This document shows positions 15,296 to 23,213 of a stretch of 32,530 nt of DNA, one piece after another. The first letter of the stretch is position 1. Each line of letters opens with the position of its first letter. The stretch is taken from contig JACQAK010000088.1 in assembly GCA_016194985.1 (NCBI GenBank), positions 1 to 32,530 of the forward strand, in the 5' to 3' direction. Made by a program: the position numbers and the translations under genes. This DNA comes from Bacteroidota bacterium. Its GTDB lineage: Bacteria > Bacteroidota > Bacteroidia > B-17B0 > Aurantibacillaceae. Under the pieces are notes generated by a model, which did not search any database, was not told where the DNA came from, and worked only from the letters and a program-made list of their open reading frames with translations.

Positions 15296-15414
15296 CTATT
15301 AACGGGCACAGTGTAATCAGACATATGTTCGCAGTATTTCTTCAAATAGTATTACAATAAGTGCTGTTTATGTTATCCGCATCATAACTTACTATGTAGC
15401 GTTGCCGTTAACAC
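15295..15414 (+). repeat. Degenerate cassette repeat R8, right end of the array
   Basis: TTAACGG (15299-15305) pairs with CCGTTAA (15405-15411), with GCA/TGC close by extending the stem. The interior shows no similarity to R1-R5 that I can see. Beyond it no further matching cassette end was found, so I place the array's right limit here. Confidence 0.4.
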
Positions 15415-15432
15415 TATATAACTTATCACTTA

Positions 15433-15462
15433 TTGTAAATAAAATAAATCCAGCTATCTTTA
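15433..15462 (+). promoter_or_regulatory. Promoter of the amidase gene
   Basis: TTG (15433-15435), 19 bases, TATCTTTA (15455-15462) lie 16 bases before the amidase start. Confidence 0.65.
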
Positions 15463-15477
15463 AAGTCAATATTATTC

Positions 15478-16035
15478 ATGACAATGAAATCAATTTCAAA
15501 TCTTATTATCTTTTTAATCGTACTGAATTTTTCAGCATCAGCAAGTGATAGTCTTAATATTATCAATAAAAAAGTGAGCTTTGGTTTTGCAACAAACCCC
15601 GGACGTAGTGTAAATACAGTCATCGTGCATTCTACCTTCAATAACTCTGGTGGAGATAAATATGACATTGATTTAGTGATCAAACAGTTCTCTACGTATG
15701 GAGTGTCGGCACATTATGTGATTGGGCGTGATGGAAAAATATATCAGTTAGTGGACGAGAAAGATAATTCATACCATGCCGGAAAAAGCAGTTTACCGGA
15801 TGGTACTACCAATGTAAACTCCTGCTCCATTGGCATTGAGCTTATGACTTCTTACACCGAGAGTCCAACAGAAGAACAAAGCAAAGCGTTACTTAACTTA
15901 GTAAACAATATCAAAACACGATATTCCATTAAATATGTGCTAAGGCACAGTGATATAGCACCCGTAAGAAAAACAGACCCCTGGAACTTTGATTGGGAAG
16001 CGTTTAAGAAACAATTAGATAATTTGAAGAAGTAA
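15478..16035 (+). CDS. N-acetylmuramoyl-L-alanine amidase (Amidase_2/PGRP type), exported
   Basis: The enzyme cuts the amide bond between N-acetylmuramic acid and L-alanine in peptidoglycan. The 185-residue protein has a signal peptide (about 1-22, ending SASA) and one Amidase_2 domain. The zinc-ligand candidates are the histidine in VIVHST, the histidine in LRHSDIAP and the aspartate in RKTDPW. The VSAHYVIGRDGKIYQLV and CSIGIELM segments are typical of the family. There is no cell-wall-binding domain. ATG 15484 (two codons later) is an equally good start. It sits just after the cassette array but has its own promoter and no matching cassette end, so I regard it as chromosomal. Confidence 0.9.
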   Translation: MTMKSISNLIIFLIVLNFSASASDSLNIINKKVSFGFATNPGRSVNTVIVHSTFNNSGGDKYDIDLVIKQFSTYGVSAHYVIGRDGKIYQLVDEKDNSYHAGKSSLPDGTTNVNSCSIGIELMTSYTESPTEEQSKALLNLVNNIKTRYSIKYVLRHSDIAPVRKTDPWNFDWEAFKKQLDNLKK

Positions 16036-16056
16036 ATTAATTTATTGTGGGGGGCA

Positions 16057-16090
16057 AGCGATCCGCCAGCTGTCGGACCGGTTCGCTTTT
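16057..16090 (+). terminator. Hairpin with T-tract after the amidase gene; REP-family copy A
   Basis: AGCGATCCG (16057-16065) pairs with CGGTTCGCT (16079-16087) with one mismatch, followed by TTT. It can end amidase transcription. A related element in the opposite orientation lies at 18622-18649, so it may be a repeat-family member used as a terminator. A second, A+T-rich hairpin CATTTT/AAAATG lies at about 16108-16122. Confidence 0.6.
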
Positions 16091-16187
16091 CGCGGACACG
16101 CCCAACTCATTTTAATAAAATGATTTAAAACCTACACTGTTCTTGTACAACCGATTACTCAAGAAGTTACATCATCAAGTAGAAGAA

Positions 16188-16349
16188 TTACTTATAGATA
16201 AAGTATAAAATAACGGCCCAGATAGAAAAGAAGAAAATTCCTAAATACACATCATTGAAATGTTGTTTTAAATCTCTTTTAATTATAGCTCTGTATAATA
16301 TCCAAATTAGATAGGCTACAAAAAGTATTGGTATAACAAAGGCTCTCAT
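16188..16349 (-). CDS. Small two-helix membrane protein (53 residues)
   Basis: A short frame from ATG 16349 to TAA 16188 encodes 53 residues. It has one hydrophobic helix at about 3-20, a charged loop IIKRDLKQHFND, and a second helix at about 34-52. The two well-spaced helices with a short basic loop argue for a real hairpin membrane protein. It starts three bases after the stop of the GNAT gene, so it is probably the last gene of the acyltransferase-gatC-GNAT operon. No function is recognised. Confidence 0.6.
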   Translation of the reverse strand: MRAFVIPILFVAYLIWILYRAIIKRDLKQHFNDVYLGIFFFSIWAVILYFIYK

Positions 16350-16352
16350 TTT

Positions 16353-16817
16353 TTATAATAATTCCATTTGATATAAATCCAGATCTTTACCCCAGTGGTC
16401 TTTTTCATAGGCCACCGTTTTAAAACCGTATTTCTCAAAAAAAGGATAGGTATGCTGGGTTGTTCCTAAAGCAATTTTAATTCCGGGATAATGTTCTTGA
16501 GCCTGTTGAATGCGGTGAAGCAGCAGTTGCTTACCCAACCCTTCCTTATGATGTTTGTTATCTACCATTCCCCAGGTCATAATAACATGGGGTTCGTTTG
16601 TGTATTTACCTGGTTCATTCAAGGCAATCCCCCCGCAACCAACAATTTCATTATGTTTTAGTATCAATGAATAAGGGCCGCGAACGGTAGCGTCTCTATC
16701 CAAAAAAGCATCAAACAAAGGCAATTCTTCCTGTGCAAAATATAAGGGCATATTGCTTTTAAAGATCTCCAGCAATCGGCCTTTTGTGTCGGGTGTATAT
16801 AGTTTAATGGTTATCAA
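16353..16817 (-). CDS. GNAT-family acetyltransferase
   Basis: The 154-residue protein is a single GNAT domain. It has SLILKHNEIVGCGGIAL for the central strands, the acetyl-CoA loop HHKEGLGKQLL (R/Q-x-x-G-x-G/A type), and a C-terminal TYPFFEKYGFKTV segment characteristic of the family. The substrate is unknown. Its start overlaps the end of gatC by 14 bases, implying co-transcription and perhaps translational coupling. Confidence 0.88.
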   Translation of the reverse strand: MITIKLYTPDTKGRLLEIFKSNMPLYFAQEELPLFDAFLDRDATVRGPYSLILKHNEIVGCGGIALNEPGKYTNEPHVIMTWGMVDNKHHKEGLGKQLLLHRIQQAQEHYPGIKIALGTTQHTYPFFEKYGFKTVAYEKDHWGKDLDLYQMELL

Positions 16818-17103
16818 TTACTTTTGGTACTTTAAAGTAATCCGAATCTTTTTTAGGGGCATTTTTCAATGCTTCTTTTTGCGTTAAGGTTTCTTGAGGA
16901 ATATCGTCACGCATCACGTTTTTCTCATCCGTCATGTATATCAATGGTTCTACACCATCTGTATCCATTTCGTTAAGCTTATCTACAAAAGCCAGCATAC
17001 GATTCATATCATTCAGGATTTCAGCTTTACCTTCTTCGCTAAATTCCAAGCGGGCTAAATGTGCTACTTCATCTACTGTTTTAATATCAATTTTTTGTGC
17101 CAT
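16804..17103 (-). CDS. gatC: Asp-tRNA(Asn)/Glu-tRNA(Gln) amidotransferase subunit C
   Basis: GatC is the small subunit of the GatCAB complex, which converts Glu-tRNA(Gln) or Asp-tRNA(Asn) to the amidated forms. It wraps around GatA and stabilises it. The 99-residue length and sequence fit: VDEVAHLARLEFSEEGKAEILNDMNRMLAFVDKLNEMDTDGVEPL is followed by the MRDDIPQETLTQKEALKNAP stretch and a VPKVI ending. gatA and gatB are not in the window. The gene overlaps the acyltransferase gene upstream by 17 bases and the GNAT gene downstream by 14. Confidence 0.95.
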   Translation of the reverse strand: MAQKIDIKTVDEVAHLARLEFSEEGKAEILNDMNRMLAFVDKLNEMDTDGVEPLIYMTDEKNVMRDDIPQETLTQKEALKNAPKKDSDYFKVPKVIDNH

Positions 17104-17839
17104 TGTATTCGTGTAAGGTATCGTTAATTAATTTGAAAACGCGTTCCCGCAAATCTACTAAATTTTCTTCAGTCATGCCTTTTGTTTCAATTGGTTCTAA
17201 AATAACAATTTTAGCAATGCCAAAGCGTCCGTTACTTTTGAAATAGCCACCGTTTTGAAGCAATTTCCAATGATTTAAACCAACAATGGGTACAATCGGC
17301 ACCTGTTTTTCGATAGCCAATTTAAAAGGTCCGTTTTTGAAAGGCTTCAATTTACCTACCTCGGAGATCGTTCCTTCAGGGTAAATAACCATGCTTCTGC
17401 CTTTATCCAGCTCCTCACCTGCTCTGGTAAATGCACGGTGCGAATCTTTAATGCTTTTTCTGTTCACGGGAATATCCATTCCTTTAAAAAAAGTTCTGAA
17501 TAAAGGAGCTTTCAATAACTCAACTTTACCCATGTATAAAGCCAAATGATCTATATAAAAGGTACTTAATACAATATCCAGATAAGAGGTGTGATTTCCA
17601 ACAAACACACAGGGCTGAGGCATTTTACGGCTTTTGCTTTTATAAATTAACTTCGGGAACACAAATGAACCATAGGCAATACAATAGGACCAAATGCGTT
17701 TAATTTTAAAGGCGGTGTTCAGACGCCCGGTTTTAATGGTAATAAAAAAGAAAGGATACAGCACTAAAAACGAAGAGGCAAACACGATAAAGAACCATGT
17801 TTTCCAGATAGGAGCGAATATGCGTGCAATTATTTTCAA
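17087..17839 (-). CDS. PlsC-like 1-acyl-sn-glycerol-3-phosphate acyltransferase
   Basis: The 250-residue membrane protein has an N-terminal hydrophobic helix (about 12-34) and the four acyltransferase blocks: VGNHTSYLD (HX4D catalytic pair), the MDIPVNRKS glycerophosphate-binding region, VIYPEGTIS, and VPIVGLNHW. It likely adds the second acyl chain to lysophosphatidic acid during phospholipid synthesis at the inner membrane, although related proteins act on other lysolipids. It is the first gene of the four-gene minus-strand unit with gatC, GNAT and the small membrane protein. Confidence 0.9.
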   Translation of the reverse strand: MKIIARIFAPIWKTWFFIVFASSFLVLYPFFFITIKTGRLNTAFKIKRIWSYCIAYGSFVFPKLIYKSKSRKMPQPCVFVGNHTSYLDIVLSTFYIDHLALYMGKVELLKAPLFRTFFKGMDIPVNRKSIKDSHRAFTRAGEELDKGRSMVIYPEGTISEVGKLKPFKNGPFKLAIEKQVPIVPIVGLNHWKLLQNGGYFKSNGRFGIAKIVILEPIETKGMTEENLVDLRERVFKLINDTLHEYNGTKN

Positions 17840-17946
17840 GAGCTTAAAGATACAATTTTTAGATATAACATTGGGAGATAAGAGGTAAACAGAATAGGTA
17901 AAATAAACCTAAAAAATGTTACTTTTACATGCTATACTGAGCTATT

Positions 17947-18579
17947 TTGCAAAAGCCAATAACCATAAAAGTAACTCATGCCGGAAAAAAATTTGGCAGG
18001 GAATGGATCTTCAGAAAAGTAGATCTGGAAATCAACCCTTCTGAAAAAATAGTAATCCTTGGACTAAACGGTTCCGGTAAATCAACCTTATTGCAAGCCA
18101 TGACCGGTTATTTGAGTCTTAACGAAGGTTCGGTTACTTATTATCACAACGGAGCGTTGATAGAGGCTGAGGATCATTATAAACTGATCAGTCTGGCATC
18201 GCCTTATCTGGAACTGATAGAAGATTTTACTTTACAAGAGCAAATAGAGCATACGCATATTTACAAGCCGTTTCTAAAGAGCCTTGATATTACGCAAGTG
18301 ATTGAATTATCAGGTCTGGCTGCTCACAAAGATAAATTCATTAAATTATTTTCGAGTGGTATGAGGCAACGCTTAAAGCTAACGCTGGCTATTTTAGCCG
18401 ATTCGCCAATATTGTTTTTGGATGAACCTACTACTAATTTAGATGCGACGGTTATTGATTGGTACAAACAGTTGATTGCCACTTATGCCATGCATAAAAC
18501 TATCGTTGTATGTTCCAATTCCATCAAAGAAGAATATGCGTTTTGCGAAAGAATCATTACCATGGAAAATTTTAAATAA
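17947..18579 (+). CDS. ABC transporter ATP-binding protein
   Basis: The 210-residue ATPase has Walker A GLNGSGKST (39-47), the signature FSSGMRQRL and Walker B ILFLDEPT, with a SNSIKEE segment near the usual switch histidine position, where histidine appears replaced by asparagine or serine. The start is TTG 17947. A TGA at 17938 blocks any longer frame and no ATG is near. The size and single domain resemble CcmA-like exporters' ATPases, but no permease gene is adjacent, so the partner is unknown. The switch histidine change should be checked by alignment. Confidence 0.88.
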   Translation: MQKPITIKVTHAGKKFGREWIFRKVDLEINPSEKIVILGLNGSGKSTLLQAMTGYLSLNEGSVTYYHNGALIEAEDHYKLISLASPYLELIEDFTLQEQIEHTHIYKPFLKSLDITQVIELSGLAAHKDKFIKLFSSGMRQRLKLTLAILADSPILFLDEPTTNLDATVIDWYKQLIATYAMHKTIVVCSNSIKEEYAFCERIITMENFK

Positions 18580-18589
18580 TCAGAGAGTG

Positions 18590-18649
18590 CACGCCAACCG
18601 GCGGATACAATCTTTTGCAAAAGCGGCATCGGCCAGCTTACGGATCGCT
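18590..18649. repeat. Possible cassette-repeat remnant with REP-family copy B
   Basis: GCACGCCAA followed by CTTTTGCAAAAGCGG (18612-18626) echoes the left arm of R3/R4. The stretch 18622-18649, read on the minus strand, begins AGCGATCCG and shares AGCTG with the hairpin at 16057. No TAAC/GTTA ends are present, so it is at best a fragment. Confidence 0.35.
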
Positions 18650-18676
18650 ACAATCCCGCAAAAAAATAACTAAAAC

Positions 18677-19159
18677 ATGAAGCAACTTTTTCTTATACGT
18701 CACGCCAAATCTGATTGGAGCAACCCTGAGCTAAAAGATATAGAACGCTATCTAAACGAACGGGGATATGCCAATGCCAATATGATGGCAGCAAAATTTA
18801 ACAATAAGCCCGATCTGATTATCAGTAGTCCTGCCATCAGAGCGATAAGCACAGCATTGATTTTTGCAAGACATCTAAACTATAGTGCCAATCACATCTG
18901 TATAAAGCAGGAGTTGTATGAAAGTTCTTTAAACGACTATTTAAACGTTATTCATGCCATTGACACGATCTATGATACTGTTTTTTTATTTGCACACAAC
19001 CCTACGATAAGTGATGTGGCACAACACCTAACACAAGCCTTGCCTATGGAATTACCTACCTGTGGCATTACGGGCATCCGCTTTAATGTGAGAGATTGGA
19101 AGAACGTAAAACAGGGAGATTTGTTTTTATTTGATTACCCTAAAAAGAATGATTTATAG
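18677..19159 (+). CDS. SixA-like histidine phosphatase
   Basis: The 160-residue protein belongs to the histidine phosphatase superfamily. It has the phospho-accepting LIRHAKSDW (His 9), the second arginine region SSPAIRAISTA, and FAHNPTISDVAQHL supplying the second catalytic histidine. SixA removes phosphate from histidine phosphotransfer proteins, but many close relatives have unknown substrates. The gene lies 97 bases after the ABC ATPase gene and could be co-transcribed. Confidence 0.9.
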   Translation: MKQLFLIRHAKSDWSNPELKDIERYLNERGYANANMMAAKFNNKPDLIISSPAIRAISTALIFARHLNYSANHICIKQELYESSLNDYLNVIHAIDTIYDTVFLFAHNPTISDVAQHLTQALPMELPTCGITGIRFNVRDWKNVKQGDLFLFDYPKKNDL

Positions 19160-19172
19160 GCCTTCACTAACT

Positions 19173-19424
19173 TTATTTAAACACATCGGTAATATCCACT
19201 CCTACTGCATATAATTGCAGGCGCTGTTCGTCAGGTTCCATGATAGCAATATCTTCCAGTTTATTAGTGTGGGCATTATAAAATACTTCCACATAAGTAT
19301 CATCTACAATAAATAAGCTGATCTTAAAGGCGTACTGCTTGATGGAAGCTATATAATCTCCATCACAAAACACAATGGCTGCCCTGCCATGTAAATCGGA
19401 ATTTAAAAATAACTGATGGTTCAT
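19173..19424 (-). CDS. Small protein of unknown function (83 residues)
   Basis: The 83-residue soluble protein alternates short strands (AAIVFCDGDYIASIKQ, FKISLFIVDDTYVEVFYN) and ends in a helix-like EPDEQRLQLYAVGVDITDVFK. There is no signal peptide and no recognised motif. TAATTTTG lies just ahead of the start on the minus strand and could be its own -7 promoter element. It converges with the SixA-like gene. The coding look is convincing, the function unknown. Confidence 0.65.
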   Translation of the reverse strand: MNHQLFLNSDLHGRAAIVFCDGDYIASIKQYAFKISLFIVDDTYVEVFYNAHTNKLEDIAIMEPDEQRLQLYAVGVDITDVFK

Positions 19425-19538
19425 ACTGCAAAATTACACGAAGAACCAAGCGCTTTATGCTATGATTTGTAGCAAAGTGAAAATATATATTCCTTTTATA
19501 GTTCCCCCTACTTCCACAAAGGGAAACGTGAGCAATAA

Positions 19539-21203
19539 TTACCCAACGTTTAATTTACTTTTTTTATACCCATACAATAGGTATACAACTAAACCAATTA
19601 CCAACCACACACCAAACATCATCCAATTAGTCCAGCCCATGCCTGTAAGTAAATAACAGCAGGATAATAAGCCCAACACCGGAATCAATGAATAGTTTTT
19701 TATGAATGAGAACACCGCTATTAAGATCCATACAATATAAAATACAATCATTGGAACGTTATAAGATGTATCATCATTCATGATCATACTGGCATGATTA
19801 TAAAAAATGACAATAAACGAGAGAATCGTGATCAACGGAACAATATATTTTGCATTGATATAAGGCATTTTAAATTTCCCTTTTTCTTTAGCATCCATAT
19901 TACGGGGTAAAATCAATACACCTCCGCATACCAATACAAACGCAAATAAGGTACCAATACTTGTAAAGTCCAATACAAATTTGGGAGTTGTAAAAAAGAT
20001 AGGAATACCAACCACTAAACCGGTAACTAAGGTGGAGAAAGCGGGTGTTTTGTATTTAGGATGAATCTCTGCAAATTTCTTAGGCAACAAGCCGTCTCTG
20101 CTCATCGCCATCCAGATGCGCGGCTGACCCATTTGAAATACCAGGATCACACTCGTCATTGCCACTACTGCAGCAATAGAAACAATAAACAACATCCACT
20201 TTACACCTTTTAATGCAAACACTTCCGCTAATGGATCAGATACATTTAAAGCCGTATAAGACACCATGCCAGTAAGTACCAAGGCCAGGATAATAAACAC
20301 GATGGTACATATAATCAACGAATAAATCATACCCCTCGGCAGATCGCGTTGAGGATTTTTGCTTTCCTCAGCTAAAGTTGATACGGCATCAAATCCAATA
20401 TAAGCAAAGAATACCCCTGATACGCCCGCCATAACCCCGCTAAACTGATTAGGCATAAACGGTGTCCAGTTATCAATATCCACATAAGAAGCGCCTACAA
20501 TAATAACCAACAGGATAATGGCAAGTTTGATCATAACCATCAGATTGCTGGCATTACGGGATTCTTTGGTTCCCACATATACCAACCATGTTACTAAAAT
20601 ATTGATCATCACGGCCGGTAAATCAATGATGAATTTTATTCCCGCAACGATTGGTGCTGAATTCCAGGCATTACTTAATTTACCTTCGGTGCCATCCAAA
20701 AATGCCTGATGAGCATCCGAATAATTATTGGTTAACCATAAAGGGATGTGCAAACCAAAACTCTCGATCAGATTCACAAAATAACCACTCCACGAAAAAG
20801 CCACATAGATATTACCAATCGAATACTCCATCAATAAAGCCCAGCCTATGATCCAGGCGGCTAACTCGCCAAACGATACATAAGCATAAGTGTAAGCGCT
20901 TCCTGATGCCGGAACACGTGTTGCAAAATCAGCATAGCACATAGCCGTAAATCCGCAGGCAATAGCACAAATGATAAATAAAAAGATCACCGCCGGTCCT
21001 CCCGAAAAACAAGCAGAACCAATACTGCTAAAACTACCCGCACCAATAATGGCGGCTATCCCAAAAAAGGTTAGGTCTCTCACCGTTAACACACGATGCA
21101 GGCCTGTTCCATGCCCCTCAACGTCTGTAATAGCTGTTACCGGTTTCCTACGAAATAAATGACTAAAAATAAAACCCATAATATCAATTAATGCTTTAAA
21201 CAA
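19539..21203 (-). CDS. APC-superfamily amino acid permease
   Basis: The 554-residue inner-membrane protein has about 12-14 helices. The first-helix motif [16 protein letters not shown] fits the unwound substrate site of APC transporters, and the segments [38 protein letters not shown]-like and [22 protein letters not shown] are typical of the cationic amino acid transporter (CAT/YfnA) group. It probably imports an amino acid by proton symport. The substrate is not certain. The start lies 6 bases after the stop of the upstream membrane protein gene. Confidence 0.9.
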   Translation of the reverse strand: [554 protein letters not shown]

Positions 21204-21209
21204 ATATAA

Positions 21210-22733
21210 CTATTTAACTAAATGTCTTACAAAAGGAATCTTCTTAAAAACGGACATATCCAGATACAACAATGGAATCATCAGTAAAAAAGGGATGAAC
21301 GGAACCTTATACCGTACAATAGCACCGGTTACGGTAGTTGTAATGCCAATTAAAATAAATGAAAAGATAACGATAGACAAACAACATAACAACATGTTTT
21401 TATCGGGTGCCTGTTTGGCTTTAAATGCAAAACAAAAGGCAAAAAACAGTACCATCAGTAAATTCTCTGCGGAGGCCATTAATTCCAATATAGAACGGCT
21501 ATCATAAAAAAACGGTTTGCATAATACATTAAAAAAAGCCTGCGGAATTAATTTAGCAAAAGACGAAAATGAATATTGAAGCCTATCCATATAAATAGCA
21601 GAGCCTGATGGCGCGCAAACAGCTCTTAAGGTAAAATAGGAAGTGTCTTTGTTATTGGTTTCATATATGGTATCTCTCAGATTGTGTGTATTCCAATACA
21701 TGAAAGCCGAATGTCTGTTTAATTGGTATAACTCATGAATAGAATCCACTCTATGGAAATGAGTTGTGTCGTTATATTCAAACCTAACATATTTATCATC
21801 CTTAATGAAAAAGCGTCCACCTTTACTTAAACTCACAAAATCATTTTGACGTACAACGATCGTATTTAATACATCCTTATGAAATATAAACTTCAAACTC
21901 AAAATACCGACCCCATAAACAATGATCAATGAACTTATATAAAACAATACCACTCGTTTTATCTGATACCGTTTTACAATAGTAAAAAGAACCAAAGGCA
22001 CACATAATAAGACAATGATATAAGGTTTGATAATTAAGAACATTAAAAGGGACAGCACAAAGAGCAACATGTATTTTAGCTTCAGTTCCTGATGGATAAT
22101 TAATTTAAAGTAGGAATAGGTAAACAATCCTAAAAGACCTATAGCTATAGGCTCCTTTAATACACCTGACGTCCAGAATAAAACAGATGGGGCTAAGAAA
22201 ATAATAGCAGCCAGTAATAACTCCTTTTTTGGAAAATAGTCTTTAAGCGCTTTGTAAAAAGCAAACTGCCCTACAAAGGAAATTAACAGCATTACTAAAG
22301 CATGTACGGCATACTTCCCAAACGAAAATAACATAATAACTGCATTGATCCGGATAGGTGTTCGGTTATCATTTAAAAAGAAATCCGAGGTGATATCCGC
22401 TCTACCCCATTTTTCAATGGCTTTGAAATAGGGTTCATACAAAGGATCCGTATCTGATTCGGAGTGCAACCCGAAAATCATCTTAAAAAAATCCACAGGA
22501 TGATCAGGCAATGCATTGTATATGATCTTTGCATCATTTAATGTAGAAGCACTGTCTCCATTAAACCCTGCAGGATAATAGCAAAAATAAACCCAGTAAT
22601 AGGCTGCGCATCCCAAACACTTGACAATCAAAATAGTCCATATGAGTTTTAATGTTAATTGTTGATCTTTAAAGAAAGAAATTCTGCTGATTAAAAAACA
22701 ACACACTAAAAGATATATGGCAGCTAAAATCAA
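21210..22733 (-). CDS. Polytopic membrane protein, possibly cell-surface glycan related
   Basis: The 507-residue protein has about ten or more hydrophobic helices spread over both ends, and a large soluble loop at about 280-375. Short polar motifs are FNGDSASTLND near residue 58 and LFWTSGVLKEPIAIG near 185. The overall pattern of many helices with polar loops is like O-antigen polymerase or GT-C type glycosyltransferase membrane proteins of Bacteroidota. I see no signature that proves it. It lies in a tight minus-strand run between a GNAT gene and the permease. Confidence 0.6.
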   Translation of the reverse strand: MILAAIYLLVCCFLISRISFFKDQQLTLKLIWTILIVKCLGCAAYYWVYFCYYPAGFNGDSASTLNDAKIIYNALPDHPVDFFKMIFGLHSESDTDPLYEPYFKAIEKWGRADITSDFFLNDNRTPIRINAVIMLFSFGKYAVHALVMLLISFVGQFAFYKALKDYFPKKELLLAAIIFLAPSVLFWTSGVLKEPIAIGLLGLFTYSYFKLIIHQELKLKYMLLFVLSLLMFLIIKPYIIVLLCVPLVLFTIVKRYQIKRVVLFYISSLIIVYGVGILSLKFIFHKDVLNTIVVRQNDFVSLSKGGRFFIKDDKYVRFEYNDTTHFHRVDSIHELYQLNRHSAFMYWNTHNLRDTIYETNNKDTSYFTLRAVCAPSGSAIYMDRLQYSFSSFAKLIPQAFFNVLCKPFFYDSRSILELMASAENLLMVLFFAFCFAFKAKQAPDKNMLLCCLSIVIFSFILIGITTTVTGAIVRYKVPFIPFLLMIPLLYLDMSVFKKIPFVRHLVK

Positions 22734-22768
22734 TGAAAAAAATTGAGATGAGTAATGAAATGTTGTAG

Positions 22769-23206
22769 TTAATATTCTTCAAAAAATTTAATGCCCATTA
22801 AGCGCTTATTCCCTTCCTGGCTTTCGAAACCAAACTGAGCGTATAAACTATGGGCATCTAATGTTGCCAGCATAAAGCGACGAAGTTTTTTAATCACGTC
22901 CTGTTCCATGATAAATTTCATTAACTCTTTACTAAGTCCCTGCCCCCTATAATCTCTATCGATAAACACATCGGCAAGGTAGCCGAAAGTAGCATAATCG
23001 GTAATTACTCTGGCAAAGCCTATTTGCCTGCCACTGTGATAAACACCAAAACATAAACTTCCATCAATAGATTGTTTCACAATGTCAATGGGAATATTCT
23101 TTGCCCAGTAGCTTTCTTTACTTAAAAAATGATGGATATAGTCAAGGTTTAATTTTGACTTATCGGTTGAATATAAAAACATTCCTATTTGTTTTGATGC
23201 TATCAT
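22769..23206 (-). CDS. GNAT-family acetyltransferase
   Basis: The 145-residue protein has a single GNAT domain: LCFGVYHSGRQIGFARVITD forms the central strands, DVFIDRDYRGQGLSKELMKFI holds the acetyl-CoA loop (RGQGLS), and HSLYAQFGF is the usual late motif. The likely start could be internal. The substrate is unknown. It starts 7 bases after the stop of the beta-propeller gene upstream. Confidence 0.88.
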   Translation of the reverse strand: MIASKQIGMFLYSTDKSKLNLDYIHHFLSKESYWAKNIPIDIVKQSIDGSLCFGVYHSGRQIGFARVITDYATFGYLADVFIDRDYRGQGLSKELMKFIMEQDVIKKLRRFMLATLDAHSLYAQFGFESQEGNKRLMGIKFFEEY

Positions 23207-23213
23207 AACGACA

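Noticed and set aside
9202-15414. Composite transposon or genomic island carried by an IS or phage
   Set aside because: No transposase, phage integrase or terminal IS repeats were seen. The ends match per cassette, not per region.
15478-16035. Amidase as a ninth cassette
   Set aside because: It has its own promoter, and no end matching GTTAACAC is found after its stop.
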